A stretch of 64,000 nt of DNA from Stenotrophomonas aracearum (GTDB lineage: Bacteria; Pseudomonadota; Gammaproteobacteria; Xanthomonadales; Xanthomonadaceae): positions 2,491,001 to 2,555,000 of the forward strand of contig NZ_CP115543.1 of assembly GCF_031834615.1 (NCBI RefSeq), read 5' to 3'. Shown here one piece after another: positions 51,828 to 62,047 of this stretch. How positions within the stretch are numbered: position 1 is the stretch's first letter; each line of letters begins with the position of its first letter. The position numbers and the translations under genes are program-made. The notes beneath the pieces are model-generated. The model was given only the letters and a program-made list of their open reading frames with translations, did not search any database and was not told where the DNA came from.

Positions 51828-53739
51828 CATCGTCGAAGTCAGCTACGAACAGACCGGTGAAAGCACCATGATCAACTCACGCGGCATGCGTGAGATGCAG
51901 GTTCGTGCCTATGAGGCACGCGACAGCCAATACCTGTTGCTTAAAGCTCCCCCGGCGTCAGGCAAGAGCCGCGCCCTCATGTTCCTCGCCTTAGATAAGC
52001 TCTATAAGCAAGGGTTGCGCAAAGCGATCATCGCGGTGCCGGAGCGATCTATTGGCGCTTCGTTTGATAGCACCGACCTTTCCGCCCACGGCTTCTTCGC
52101 GGACTGGGTTGTAGAGGCACAGAACAACCTCTGCACACCCGGCGGAGACGGAAGCAAGGTTCAGGCCTTCCTGCGGTTCATGGAAGGCGAAGACCGTGTG
52201 CTTGTTTGCACCCACTCAACTCTTCGTGCGGCCTTTGAAGCGCTTGAAGAGGAGATGTTCAACGACTGTCTGCTAGCCATTGACGAGTTCCACCATGTTT
52301 CCGCTGACGAAGACAGCCGCCTTGGACTGCTGCTTCGAACTGTGATGCAGAAGTCGAGCGTGCATATCGTCGCAATGACTGGCTCCTACTTCCGAGGAGA
52401 CAGTGTGCCGGTGCTGCTGCCAGAAGACGAAGCCAAATTCACCAAGGTCACTTACAACTACTACGAGCAGCTCAATGGCTATACGTATTTGAAGTCACTT
52501 GGCATTGGCTACCATTTCTACCAATACAAATACCTGACTGCGATCAAGGATGTCCTTGATACCGACAAGAAAACCATCCTCCACATCCCAAGTGTGCGTT
52601 CAGGCGAGTCGACTCAAGACAAGCACCAGGAAGTTGACACGATCCTGGACATCATTGGCAGCGTCCAGTTTCAAGACTCAGAGACTGGTGTAATCCATGT
52701 CAAACGCAAGGAAGACGGCAAGATCATCAAGGTCGCCGACCTGGTGCAAGATGAGCCCAAAGCCCGTGATCGCATCGTAGGCTACCTGCGCAAGATCAAA
52801 TCGCCCGACGACCTGGACCTGATCATCGCGCTAGGGATGGCTAAGGAAGGCTTTGACTGGTCGTTTTGTGAGCATGCGCTCACCGTTGGCTATCGCGGCT
52901 CGCTGACCGAAGTGATCCAGATCATTGGGCGCTGCACACGCGATAGCAGCAACAAAACGCATGCACAGTTTACCAACCTAATCGCTCAGCCCGAAGCCGA
53001 AGACGACTTGGTGAAGCTGGCTGTCAACAACATGCTCAAAGCGATCACTTGTTCCCTGCTGATGGAACAAGTGCTTGCTCCCGTCTTTAAATTTAAGACC
53101 AAGGTTAACGAGGACGATCTCCCAGGACCTGGCGAAGTAAAGATTGGCGGGTTCAAGGAGCCCTCGACCAAACGAGTTAAGGACATCATTGAATCAGACC
53201 TCAATGATATCAAGGCCAAGATTTTGCAAGACGACCAAATCGTCAAGGCGCTTCCTGGTGGAGTAGATCCCGAAGTCATCAACAAGGTCATGATCCCTAA
53301 GATCATTCGGATGACCTACCCCGACCTGACGGACGAAGAGGTTGAAGAAGTTCGTCAGCAGGTCGTGGTGGACTCTGTGATCAAGGGAGGGGAATACAAG
53401 GAAGACGGTGATAAGCGTTTCATCAAGATGGCGGGGAAGTTCATCAACATCGATGAGCTGCACATCGACTTGATCGACCGGATAAATCCCTTCCAGGCAG
53501 CGTTCGAGATCCTATCCAAGTCGGTCACTGTGGGCGTCTTGAAGCTGATCAAGGAAGCAATTGAAGCTACCCGAATTGCGATGACGGAGGAGGAAGCTGT
53601 CATCCTTTGGCCGAAGATCAAAGAATTCAACCGTCTCAACGGACGCCCACCTAGCCCAGACTCAACTGATCCCCTCGAAGTTCGAATGGGTCAGGCGCTG
53701 ATCTACATTCGTAACGAGAGGCGTAAAGAAGGGCTATGA
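51820..53739 (+). CDS. DEAD/DEAH-type helicase of the restriction-like operon
   Basis: A 639-residue superfamily-2 helicase. Walker A is APPASGKSRA near 45, DEAD-box variant AIDEFHHV near 150, and motif VI QIIGRCTRDS near 370. The C-terminal 230 residues are helical and unknown. It overlaps the methyltransferase gene by 8 bases and the GIY-YIG gene by 4. In such systems the helicase probably moves along DNA to bring the nuclease to unmodified sites. Confidence 0.82.
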   Translation: MPNIVEVSYEQTGESTMINSRGMREMQVRAYEARDSQYLLLKAPPASGKSRALMFLALDKLYKQGLRKAIIAVPERSIGASFDSTDLSAHGFFADWVVEAQNNLCTPGGDGSKVQAFLRFMEGEDRVLVCTHSTLRAAFEALEEEMFNDCLLAIDEFHHVSADEDSRLGLLLRTVMQKSSVHIVAMTGSYFRGDSVPVLLPEDEAKFTKVTYNYYEQLNGYTYLKSLGIGYHFYQYKYLTAIKDVLDTDKKTILHIPSVRSGESTQDKHQEVDTILDIIGSVQFQDSETGVIHVKRKEDGKIIKVADLVQDEPKARDRIVGYLRKIKSPDDLDLIIALGMAKEGFDWSFCEHALTVGYRGSLTEVIQIIGRCTRDSSNKTHAQFTNLIAQPEAEDDLVKLAVNNMLKAITCSLLMEQVLAPVFKFKTKVNEDDLPGPGEVKIGGFKEPSTKRVKDIIESDLNDIKAKILQDDQIVKALPGGVDPEVINKVMIPKIIRMTYPDLTDEEVEEVRQQVVVDSVIKGGEYKEDGDKRFIKMAGKFINIDELHIDLIDRINPFQAAFEILSKSVTVGVLKLIKEAIEATRIAMTEEEAVILWPKIKEFNRLNGRPPSPDSTDPLEVRMGQALIYIRNERRKEGL

Positions 53740-54893
53740 AGCGAGAGACACTGATCCAGTTGATCGGGGACGACGAGATTGGCCTGCTCAAGGTCAAATC
53801 TCGGGTGCCCGAAGCAATGACTCAGGACCAGCGCCTTCTTGGTTCTTTCAGAGAGATTGAGGAATTCGTCAAAGATCACGGACGTATGCCGGAGGCGAAC
53901 CCGAAGGACATGCACGAGTTCAAGCTCAACAGCAGATTGAGCGGCATCAACGATAGCCCAGCCAAAGCCGAAGCGCTTCGTCCCATCGACAATCTAGGGC
54001 TGATTAAAAAGCCAATTGAGTCGCTCGACGATATCTTGGACGATGATGATATGGGTCTTCTTGGACCCGATCCTGAGAGCATTTTCACGCTCAGAAACGT
54101 TCCGTCCAACATACGCATGCCAGAGCGGATTGCGTCGCGCAAGCCTTGCCTGGACTTTGCCAACTTTGAGTCGTTGTTCGTCCTCTGTCATGCAGAGCTC
54201 AAACAGGGGTTGAGGGAAATGCGCGCCTTCACTGGCGAACAGCAAATTCAACCCGGCCACTTTTTCGTTCTACATGGCGTCATGGCATATGTCGCCGAAG
54301 TCGGCGAGAAAGAGATTCGCAATAAGAAGGTCAATGCCAGGCTTCGATGCATCTTTGAGAATGGAACGGAAAGCAACATGCTTCTGCGTTCCCTAGCCAC
54401 TGAGCTTTACAAAGATCCTGCCGGACGCCGCGTCCTTAGCCACAGTGATCAAGCCTTGGATGAGTTGGACCAAGTCAAAGACGACGACATTGAAACGGGC
54501 TACATCTACATCCTGAGCTCAACAAGTGAGCGCGACGACATCAGGAGCATCAACCATCTATATAAGATTGGCTATTCGACTGTTCCAGTTCCGCAGCGAA
54601 TCAAAAATGCCAAGAGAGAACCAACCTATCTGATGTCAGGCGTCAAGATCATCTCCGCCTACAAATGCTTCAACCTCAACCCACAAAAATTTGAAAACTT
54701 GCTTCACACTTTTTTTGGAAAGTATTGCTTGGACGTGCAGGTGGTTGATGAGCTCGGCAAGAAGCACACTCCGAGGGAGTGGTTCATTGCACCGCTACCT
54801 GCCATTGAGATGGCGGTGCAGCTATTAATCAACGGTGAAATTATTCACTATCGATATGATGGCGTTACACAACAGGTCATCGAGAGAGAGTAG
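53736..54893 (+). CDS. GIY-YIG (T5orf172-type) nuclease of the restriction-like operon
   Basis: A 385-residue protein. The C-terminal domain (about 245-360) fits the T5orf172 type of GIY-YIG nucleases: GYIYILSS, then LYKIGYS with the second motif, an Arg in PQRIKNAK, and Glu in NPQKFENLLH. The N-terminal 240 residues are of unknown fold. In the operon it is the best candidate for the DNA-cutting subunit. A hairpin without T-run (GACCCAGGC/GCCTGGGTC, 54908-54930) follows. Confidence 0.78.
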   Translation: MKRETLIQLIGDDEIGLLKVKSRVPEAMTQDQRLLGSFREIEEFVKDHGRMPEANPKDMHEFKLNSRLSGINDSPAKAEALRPIDNLGLIKKPIESLDDILDDDDMGLLGPDPESIFTLRNVPSNIRMPERIASRKPCLDFANFESLFVLCHAELKQGLREMRAFTGEQQIQPGHFFVLHGVMAYVAEVGEKEIRNKKVNARLRCIFENGTESNMLLRSLATELYKDPAGRRVLSHSDQALDELDQVKDDDIETGYIYILSSTSERDDIRSINHLYKIGYSTVPVPQRIKNAKREPTYLMSGVKIISAYKCFNLNPQKFENLLHTFFGKYCLDVQVVDELGKKHTPREWFIAPLPAIEMAVQLLINGEIIHYRYDGVTQQVIERE

Positions 54894-54952
54894 TTCCATG
54901 AGCCGTGGAGACCCAGGCAACCGCCTGGGTCTGCTCACTAATGGCCGAGGCG

Positions 54953-55144
54953 TTATCTGGCGATGCCCTTAACTACCTCAATGTTGCTCCAGTGCAGGAA
55001 CTCGATGTCCGGATGCTCCCAGTAGATGCCATCCAGCGTGAACTGGACGACACCCGGACTTGCACCATGAACAATTAGTGTAACGACGGTCTTGTCTAGC
55101 AGTGTTACTTGACACTCTTTTCCCAAACATAATTTTACTTTCAT
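54953..55144 (-). CDS. Small hypothetical protein
   Basis: A 63-residue beta-rich protein (KLCLGKECQVTLLDKTVVTLIV). Its pattern faintly recalls CsrA, but the key RNA-binding residues are not convincing. It stands alone after the restriction-like operon, on the opposite strand. Family unknown. Confidence 0.5.
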   Translation of the reverse strand: MKVKLCLGKECQVTLLDKTVVTLIVHGASPGVVQFTLDGIYWEHPDIEFLHWSNIEVVKGIAR

Positions 55145-55217
55145 GTAATTATTTCCTTATTCTAATTAATTACATGAATATTTATAGCAAATGCAATTAG
55201 CTGTCGCGACTGATAAT

Positions 55218-55631
55218 TCAGCGACGAAATGAAATTAACGCAGCATATAAAGCACCCCAGATTCTCTGACCGAATGGGCTTCTAGCAGTGGGCCAGCGGA
55301 TGGTCTTCGAGAGCTTCAAACTATTAGGCGTCTGCTGACGCCTGCAGTCCACGACAATTCCTGGGGGCTTAGCGAAGATGCGATGCCCGCGTGAGGCAGC
55401 GACATAGCGCCAAGCCCTCTCGTGATCTTCAGCGTCAAGCTGGGTGCCCTGAATCGTCGATAGGTGTTGGAACTCGAAAGCGCTTGGCCAACCACCAGCA
55501 ATTGATTCGTGCTCCTTGCGCCTGCGTTCCATGTCAACCGTCTGGCCGATGTAGACTGCACCATCTTTAAACTTGAGAGCGTATAGATGCCGCTCTCTTG
55601 CATGGTATTTCTGATCTCGCTTATACCGCAC
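55218..55631 (-). CDS. Small GIY-YIG domain protein
   Basis: A 137-residue protein with a GIY-YIG-like module: LYALKFKDGAVYIGQTVDME, followed by Arg in RRRKEHE. The later catalytic Glu may be in DAEDHERAW. It is close to, but different from, the T5orf172 protein. Single-domain proteins of this type occur as cargo nucleases in mobile elements. Function unknown. Confidence 0.65.
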   Translation of the reverse strand: MRYKRDQKYHARERHLYALKFKDGAVYIGQTVDMERRRKEHESIAGGWPSAFEFQHLSTIQGTQLDAEDHERAWRYVAASRGHRIFAKPPGIVVDCRRQQTPNSLKLSKTIRWPTARSPFGQRIWGALYAALISFRR

Positions 55632-55736
55632 TGGATCTCCTGATTTGCTGAGTTAGACCCAACAAAACAGAAAATCCAGAATTAGCAATAATTTAGGTAT
55701 TTATTATTTCGGAATACCGGTGTCTACCAAGTGAAC

Positions 55737-55749
55737 TTGGGTAGGTGCA
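55737..55749 (+). repeat. Dispersed 13-mer, copy 7
   Basis: TTGGGTAGGTGCA, with GAAC in front, immediately after the stop codon of the gene at 55751-56434, the same position as copy 4. Confidence 0.85.
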
Positions 55750-55750
55750 A

Positions 55751-56434
55751 TTACCTTCCTACCGTTGAAGCGTCAAGCTCTGCCCGATCAGCGAGCGCTT
55801 TGCTTTGCGCCTGCTCTCGATCCAGCCATAGAAGCTTCTCCCGGTGCTTGGTTTCAAGATTTTTCCGGTAGGCCTCTATGTAAGCAGCCTTTTCTTCATG
55901 CATCGCCCAGGGCTTCTCAATTGCCTTTTCAGGCGTAAGGGCGACGATACGACATCCAGCCCGCAAGGTATCTGACAAGAGCTCGTCTGAGACAGAAGTG
56001 ATCAAGCTATTGCAAAGAACAACCGGCCTACCCGTGATCCTGTCTTTAAAGACGATGAAGAGATTTGGGTTGGGGTGAAGATCGAGGCCAGCGCTGCCTT
56101 CGATTTCCTCTTCTAGCCCGCTCTTTTTCTTCAAGACCGTAGCCCACCATCGCAAAATTTGATCCTTGCGAGCCGTATGGCTTTTGGACAGGAAGAAAGG
56201 ATCGTCATACTTCTTTCGAGCCTCACGCAAGGCACTGCTTGTGATACCCAAGAAGAAAGCAGTCATGGATAGGGTCAACAAAGCATCACCGCCCATCTCA
56301 TGAAGCTTCTTGCGCACCGATGCATAGTCCTGAGTCGCCTTTATCCTTTTGCGCTCCTCTTTATCTGCGAAGAGCGACTCCAACGCGTTCTTGAAGCCTT
56401 CTGCCTCAGCTTTCTCGTTTGTCATTCGTGGCAT
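55751..56434 (-). CDS. Hypothetical cytosolic protein
   Basis: A 227-residue protein. The first 100 residues are basic and helical and include a possible HTH-like region (ALLTLSMTAFFLGITSSALREA), the second part is mixed. It begins directly after the terminator of the H-NS-like gene. It may be a regulator or a repair-associated protein; family unknown. Confidence 0.58.
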   Translation of the reverse strand: MPRMTNEKAEAEGFKNALESLFADKEERKRIKATQDYASVRKKLHEMGGDALLTLSMTAFFLGITSSALREARKKYDDPFFLSKSHTARKDQILRWWATVLKKKSGLEEEIEGSAGLDLHPNPNLFIVFKDRITGRPVVLCNSLITSVSDELLSDTLRAGCRIVALTPEKAIEKPWAMHEEKAAYIEAYRKNLETKHREKLLWLDREQAQSKALADRAELDASTVGR

Positions 56435-56435
56435 A

Positions 56436-56463
56436 TAAAAAAGCCGACATTGCTGCCGGCTTT
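56436..56463 (-). terminator. Terminator of the H-NS-like gene
   Basis: AAGCCGGC AGCAAT GTCGGCTT with six T on the minus strand. Confidence 0.8.
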
Positions 56464-56481
56464 CCTAGGTTCAATGAGACA

Positions 56482-56862
56482 TCAAGACTTGTGCGGGTAT
56501 GCCGGATATTCGTGATCCGGGTTGGCTTTCTTCCACTCCTGGAAGGCAATCGGGGTGCGGCCACGACCGCTCCACTTCTCGCCGGTCGGCAGCTCATATT
56601 TGGGCTGCACACTGCCCTTCTCCTGGGACTGCTTACCGCCCTTCTTGGCTCCGCGCACCTTGTCAGACGGGAAGAATGACTTCAATTCAGCCTTTTGTTC
56701 GGCAGTGAAGTGCTGGAAGAACTCAGACATCTTGCCGTGGATGTCTTCAAAGTGCTTCGTTGCCTCGGCAGCGAGCAACTTCTCCTTGTCCTGCTCAAGC
56801 TTTTGCAGAGCATCACGAAGTTCTTTCTCTTTCTTCTGAATTTCTGCGTAAGTCATTGCCAT
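56482..56862 (-). CDS. H-NS-family nucleoid protein
   Basis: A 126-residue protein with a coiled-coil N-terminal part (1-65) for dimer formation and the C-terminal H-NS DNA-binding motif KYELPTGEKWSGRGRTPIAF. H-NS proteins silence AT-rich DNA. Encoded beside the integrase, it may keep element or host genes quiet and lower the cost of the element. A hairpin terminator follows. Confidence 0.85.
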   Translation of the reverse strand: MAMTYAEIQKKEKELRDALQKLEQDKEKLLAAEATKHFEDIHGKMSEFFQHFTAEQKAELKSFFPSDKVRGAKKGGKQSQEKGSVQPKYELPTGEKWSGRGRTPIAFQEWKKANPDHEYPAYPHKS

Positions 56863-56959
56863 TCGTGTGCACTCTTAGGTTGATCAAAGGAATTCGGGAT
56901 GCATCCTGATCATATCGAACCAGCATAAAACTGGCAACGTTCTGAATTGATCTGATAGC

Positions 56960-58453
56960 TCAATCCATTGAGTCCGGACCAAGTCTCAACTTGTAATTTA
57001 GCGCCGCAAGGCCGGGCGAGTGCTTACCCATACCATTGAGCTTTTCTGCGGCAGTGAAGTCCCTGCTGTATGTCGCATGGTGCTCGTCATCGAGCTCGTG
57101 ACCCACAATTTGAGCGCGAAGTTCAGAAGACACGCCAAGTCCTTGCAACTCCTGGATGAAGGTTTTTCTCAACGAATGGAAGCCACGCTTAGCCTTCGGC
57201 CAGTCTTTGCCAATCACAGACAAGTGGCGGCTAAATGCCTTAGTGATCCAATTTCCTTGCCCGTTGAGAGCAGTGCCTTTGGCTTGGGGGAACAGGCGCT
57301 TATGCCCTGCCGCTCTTCGGCTCTCAACCCAAACAAGAAGGCCTAGTTCAATCAAAGCTGGATGCAGAGGCACGGTGCGAAGACTGACCTCGGTCTTCAC
57401 CTTCTGATTTTCACCCTCATCCGAAATTCGGATACAAGCCAATTTCCCTTCATTGAAGACGTCTGTCACCAGCAACTGGCCCACCTCAGAAGCACGAGCA
57501 CCAGTGTAGAGTCCGATCAGCGAGGCCCACTTGGCGTTTTGGGAGAGCTTTTCGAAGTTGCTGGGTGAGAAGATCGTCTGGATCTGCTCATGGTCATATG
57601 CTTTAAAACCAAGCTTCCTGCGCGCACGCTTCTCGCGGAGCGAATAGCTCACATGCCCGGTGGCCGGGTTATCGCCCTTCGGGTAGAAGCCTGACGCAAT
57701 TGACCAATCGAAGAAGCCGCCCTTTCCGCCTACATAGCTTTGTTTATTCGTGAGCGTTGGCGTGGATGCACCGTTGTCGCGAAGGTGCTGATACCAGCGC
57801 GCCAGGTCAGGTCGGGACACAGTGTGGAGCTTGGACTTCGGTCCAAGGAATGAAACCAACGATTCCACAGCCGCAAGCTTGATCGTGTAGGTCTTCGGTA
57901 GCGTGCGCGGTTTGATGCTTGCAAGCCACGCATCGCGAGCCTTCTCGAGACTAATGGTTTCGGTGACTTGGGGTCGAGAAGCGTGTGTCCGCCGAACGGG
58001 AGTGGGATCAAGGACGCCGATTGCTGCGACTTCCGCAGCATTCGCCTGGGCTTGCGCCTGACGGAAGAGCTTTACGTCTTCCTCGCTATCCATCTGCCAC
58101 CGCTCTGTGATCGTGCCATCGGCGGCTTGAGTCCGATGCAGAGTGAGATCATTTCGACCTGCACCTTTGCTCAGCCGCTCAACAAGATCTTCCAGATCCT
58201 TTTTACCGAACTTCTCCACACTTCTTTCTCGCAGCAAGTCATAGGCCTGAGCATAGCTTGACGCGAGAACGGTTGCGCGCATACGAGCGCAGCTAGTGTC
58301 GGCAGTGTTTAGAGCGCGTTTGATGAGCCTGAGACCTACAACTGCATGTAGATCACCCGGAACACGCTGACGGAAAGAGTAGTGGCCAGAGGCAGCTCGA
58401 ACGAGATTGTGAGGGATGCGCATGCGGGAGATGTGTCCCGACTTGTGTCCCAT
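56960..58453 (-). CDS. int: Tyrosine integrase of the element
   Basis: A 497-residue site-specific recombinase. Catalytic residues: Arg in YTGARASEVGQL, His-x-x-Arg in FHSLRKTF, His in IVGHELDDEH, and Tyr in ATYSRDF. The core-binding domain lies at about 170-265. It reads away from the tRNA and starts 57 bases from attR, the usual place for a tRNA-inserting integrase. No excisionase gene was recognised nearby. Confidence 0.93.
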   Translation of the reverse strand: MGHKSGHISRMRIPHNLVRAASGHYSFRQRVPGDLHAVVGLRLIKRALNTADTSCARMRATVLASSYAQAYDLLRERSVEKFGKKDLEDLVERLSKGAGRNDLTLHRTQAADGTITERWQMDSEEDVKLFRQAQAQANAAEVAAIGVLDPTPVRRTHASRPQVTETISLEKARDAWLASIKPRTLPKTYTIKLAAVESLVSFLGPKSKLHTVSRPDLARWYQHLRDNGASTPTLTNKQSYVGGKGGFFDWSIASGFYPKGDNPATGHVSYSLREKRARRKLGFKAYDHEQIQTIFSPSNFEKLSQNAKWASLIGLYTGARASEVGQLLVTDVFNEGKLACIRISDEGENQKVKTEVSLRTVPLHPALIELGLLVWVESRRAAGHKRLFPQAKGTALNGQGNWITKAFSRHLSVIGKDWPKAKRGFHSLRKTFIQELQGLGVSSELRAQIVGHELDDEHHATYSRDFTAAEKLNGMGKHSPGLAALNYKLRLGPDSMD

Positions 58454-58509
58454 TTAACGATCAATCAAATCATGCAAATAATCATATAAATCAATTACTT
58501 GCGATGATT

Positions 58510-58526
58510 TGGCGGAGAGAGTGGGA
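58510..58526 (+). repeat. attR, 17-bp direct repeat inside tRNA-Ser
   Basis: Exact copy of 121-137. It covers the CCA end and the acceptor and part of the T arm of the tRNA gene, so integration leaves the gene intact. Confidence 0.9.
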
Positions 58527-58599
58527 TTCGAACCCACGGAAGGAATTACCCTTCGCCGGTTTTCAAGACCGGTGCCTTAAACCGCTCGGCCATCTCTCC
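58510..58599 (-). tRNA. tRNA-Ser (anticodon UGA)
   Basis: A 90-base gene with encoded CCA. The acceptor arms GGAGAGA and TCTCTCC pair, the long variable arm is that of a class II tRNA, and the T arm carries GTTCGAATC. The anticodon loop CTTGAAA gives UGA. Its 3' end is the insertion site of the element. Confidence 0.95.
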
Positions 58600-58761
58600 G
58601 TATAGGTGACGCTTTCGCACCTACCCGCTGCAGTCATTGCAACCGCAGCGTTCCGGTCAGGGCGTGGCCCTGGCCGGTATGGCTCCCAGCCTTCGGCCGG
58701 GGCGCCATTCTCGCATTTTCACACCGGCTCTGCCCAGCACTGGCGCAGCATGCCGTCGGGA

Positions 58762-59754
58762 TCAGCCCGCATCCACCGCCAACGCCCCCAGCGCACTCGC
58801 CCGGATCTTCTCCTTGGCCCGTTCGCACGCCCCACCGCAGTCCAGGCGCGAGGCCTCAAGCTGCGGCGGCAGGTGTTCGGCCAGGAAGTCGATGAACACC
58901 CGCACCGCCGGCAGCAGGCCGCGGCGGGAGGCGAACACGGCGTGGCAGATGCCCTGCGGCAGCGACCATTCCGGCAGCACTACTTCCAGCTCGCCACTGC
59001 GCACGGCGTCGGCGCAGACGGTTTCCGGCAGCATGGTGATGCCGAAGCCGTCCTTGACCATGCTCTGCAGCAGCGGGAAGTCGAATCCGGCCACGCGCGG
59101 CTGCAGGTCGACACGGCGCACCGCGCCTTCCGGGCCGTGCAGTTCCCAGCGCTGGCGGGCTTCGTCTTCGCTGATGCTCAGGGTGACATGGTTGGCCAGT
59201 TCGTCCGGGTCTTTCGGGCGGCCGGCGCGATCGAGGTACTTCGGGCTGGCGACCAGCAGTTCCTGCACCTGGCCGAAGCTGCGCATGACCAGGCTGCCGT
59301 CGTCGTCCAGCCGCGAACGCACGCGCAGGGCGACATCATAGCCTTCATTGATGATGTCGACGCGACGGTTGCTGATGTTCAGCTGCAGGCGCACCTTCGG
59401 GTACTGGGCCAGGAACTTGGGCAGCAATTTGGGAAGCTGCATCTGGGCCAGTGAGACCGGTACGCTCGCACGGACCAGACCACGCGGTTCGGCGCTGAGC
59501 CGGTCCACCACTTCGCGGGCGGCCTGCGCTTCGGCGAGCATGGTCTGCGCGTGGCGGTGGACGCTGGTGCCGACGTCGGTGACCGCGAAGCGGCGCGTAG
59601 AGCGCTGCAGGAGGCGCACGCCGAGGTCGGTTTCGAGCTGGCTGATGCGCCGGCTCAGGCGGGATTTGGGGATGCCGAGGGCGCGTTCGGCTGCAGCGAA
59701 GCCGCCGTGATCCACCACCATGGCAAAGTAGTAAAGGTCGTTGAGGTCGTGCAT
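58762..59754 (-). CDS. LysR-family transcription regulator
   Basis: A 330-residue protein starting at 59754 (MHDLNDLYYFAMVVDHGGF). The winged HTH reads AAAERALGIPKSRLSRRISQLE, the effector domain follows from about 90. It is divergent from azoR, which is the usual place of its target. It may control the azoreductase gene in response to quinones or electrophiles (inference). Host chromosome, high GC. Confidence 0.88.
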   Translation of the reverse strand: MHDLNDLYYFAMVVDHGGFAAAERALGIPKSRLSRRISQLETDLGVRLLQRSTRRFAVTDVGTSVHRHAQTMLAEAQAAREVVDRLSAEPRGLVRASVPVSLAQMQLPKLLPKFLAQYPKVRLQLNISNRRVDIINEGYDVALRVRSRLDDDGSLVMRSFGQVQELLVASPKYLDRAGRPKDPDELANHVTLSISEDEARQRWELHGPEGAVRRVDLQPRVAGFDFPLLQSMVKDGFGITMLPETVCADAVRSGELEVVLPEWSLPQGICHAVFASRRGLLPAVRVFIDFLAEHLPPQLEASRLDCGGACERAKEKIRASALGALAVDAG

Positions 59755-59878
59755 ACCGAAGTTCCAGATATAGAACAATACGTGGTATTCAACCACCTTT
59801 ATCCCAGCGACGCAACAACCTAACCTGCTCTCCGTCGGCGGCGCCTTGACCGCCCTTCCCCGGATACAGGTGATTGCC

Positions 59879-60466
59879 ATGAAGCTTCTTCACATTGATG
59901 CCAGCGTGCTGGGCGACAACTCGGTTTCCCGCCAGCTGTCCGCGGCCGTGGTCGCACGGTTCAATGAGACCGTTGAGCACCTCGACGTAACCTACCGCGA
60001 TCTCGATCGTAATCCCATTCCCCATTTGAGTAGTGGTTCGCTGGCCCAGGCCGATGCGGCCGAGGCGACCGAAGCCGAAGCGGTGATGCAGCAGTTCCTG
60101 GCGGCCGACGTGATCGTGATCGGCGCGCCGATGTACAACTTCAGCATCCCCTCGACGCTGAAAGCGTGGATCGACCGCGTGGCCGTCGCTGGGCGCACCT
60201 TCAAGTACACCGAGAATGGCCCGGTGGGCCTGGCCGGTGGCAAGCGCGTGATCATCGCCAGCTCGCGTGGCGGCATCTACACCGATTCGCCGGCCGACTT
60301 CCAGGAGCCGTTCCTGCGCCAGGTGTTCGCCTTCATGGGCATCGACAACGTGGAGTTCGTGCGCGCTGAAGGCATTGCCTACTCGCCGACCCATCGCGAA
60401 GAGGCCATTGCGGCCGCGCTGGCCAGCCTGCCGGCGGCCGAGTTCGAAGAGCTGGCCGAGGCCTGA
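59879..60466 (+). CDS. azoR: FMN-dependent NADH-azoreductase
   Basis: A 195-residue flavodoxin-fold enzyme. Start MKLLHIDAS at 59879; SVSRQLS is the phosphate loop for FMN, PMYNFSIPSTLKAWIDRV the second FMN-binding part, and SRGGIY the third. AzoR uses NADH to reduce azo dyes and quinones. It has a good terminator downstream. Confidence 0.92.
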   Translation: MKLLHIDASVLGDNSVSRQLSAAVVARFNETVEHLDVTYRDLDRNPIPHLSSGSLAQADAAEATEAEAVMQQFLAADVIVIGAPMYNFSIPSTLKAWIDRVAVAGRTFKYTENGPVGLAGGKRVIIASSRGGIYTDSPADFQEPFLRQVFAFMGIDNVEFVRAEGIAYSPTHREEAIAAALASLPAAEFEELAEA

Positions 60467-60545
60467 GTGTTCCAGGGCAGGCGTTGAGTCCTCGTCGGAC
60501 GCCCTGCCCGGGCCGGAGATCCCCTCCCCCATCCGGCCCACCCTG

Positions 60546-60578
60546 CGGCCCCGCTTTTGCGGGGCCGTTTCTTTTTTT
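60546..60578 (+). terminator. Terminator of azoR
   Basis: CGGCCCCGC TTTT GCGGGGCCG with TTTCTTTTTTT after it. Confidence 0.88.
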
Positions 60579-60580
60579 GG

Positions 60581-60606
60581 AGCAGCCACGCAGGGCGTGG
60601 CTCTAC
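60581..60606 (-). repeat. REP palindrome with GTAG end (SMAG-like)
   Basis: On the minus strand GTAGAGCCACGC is followed by CCT and GCGTGGCT. GTAG-headed palindromes of this kind are a known repeat family of Stenotrophomonas maltophilia. Confidence 0.65.
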
Positions 60607-60623
60607 CCGGGGGGTCCCAAGAA

Positions 60624-60648
60624 AGAACCCGCCTTTCGGCGGGCTTCT
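60624..60648 (-). terminator. Terminator of serS
   Basis: GAAGCCCGCC GAAA GGCGGGTTC with TTC on the minus strand. Confidence 0.8.
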
Positions 60649-60651
60649 TCG

Positions 60652-62001
<1,350 letters not shown>

Positions 62002-62047
62002 TCATTCCCGCCGTGGCAGAATCGGGGGGTTAACCTTGGTATGGCTC

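Larger units (their letters stand above)
121..58526. mobile_element. Integrative mobilizable element at tRNA-Ser
   Basis: The element is bounded by identical 17-bp copies of the tRNA-Ser 3' end (121-137 and 58510-58526). The integrase gene sits beside the intact tRNA. Inside are a MobF relaxase, coupling-protein genes, a TrfA-like initiator with iterons, ParA, anti-restriction and defence genes. Overall GC is visibly lower than in the right flank. No transposase and no recognisable VirB mating-pore cluster was found. It may be an integrated plasmid, a mobilizable element, or an ICE with a divergent transfer apparatus. Confidence 0.9.

Noticed and set aside
54953..55144. CsrA homologue
   Set aside because: Length and strand pattern are similar, but the conserved N-terminal and RNA-contact residues of CsrA are not present.
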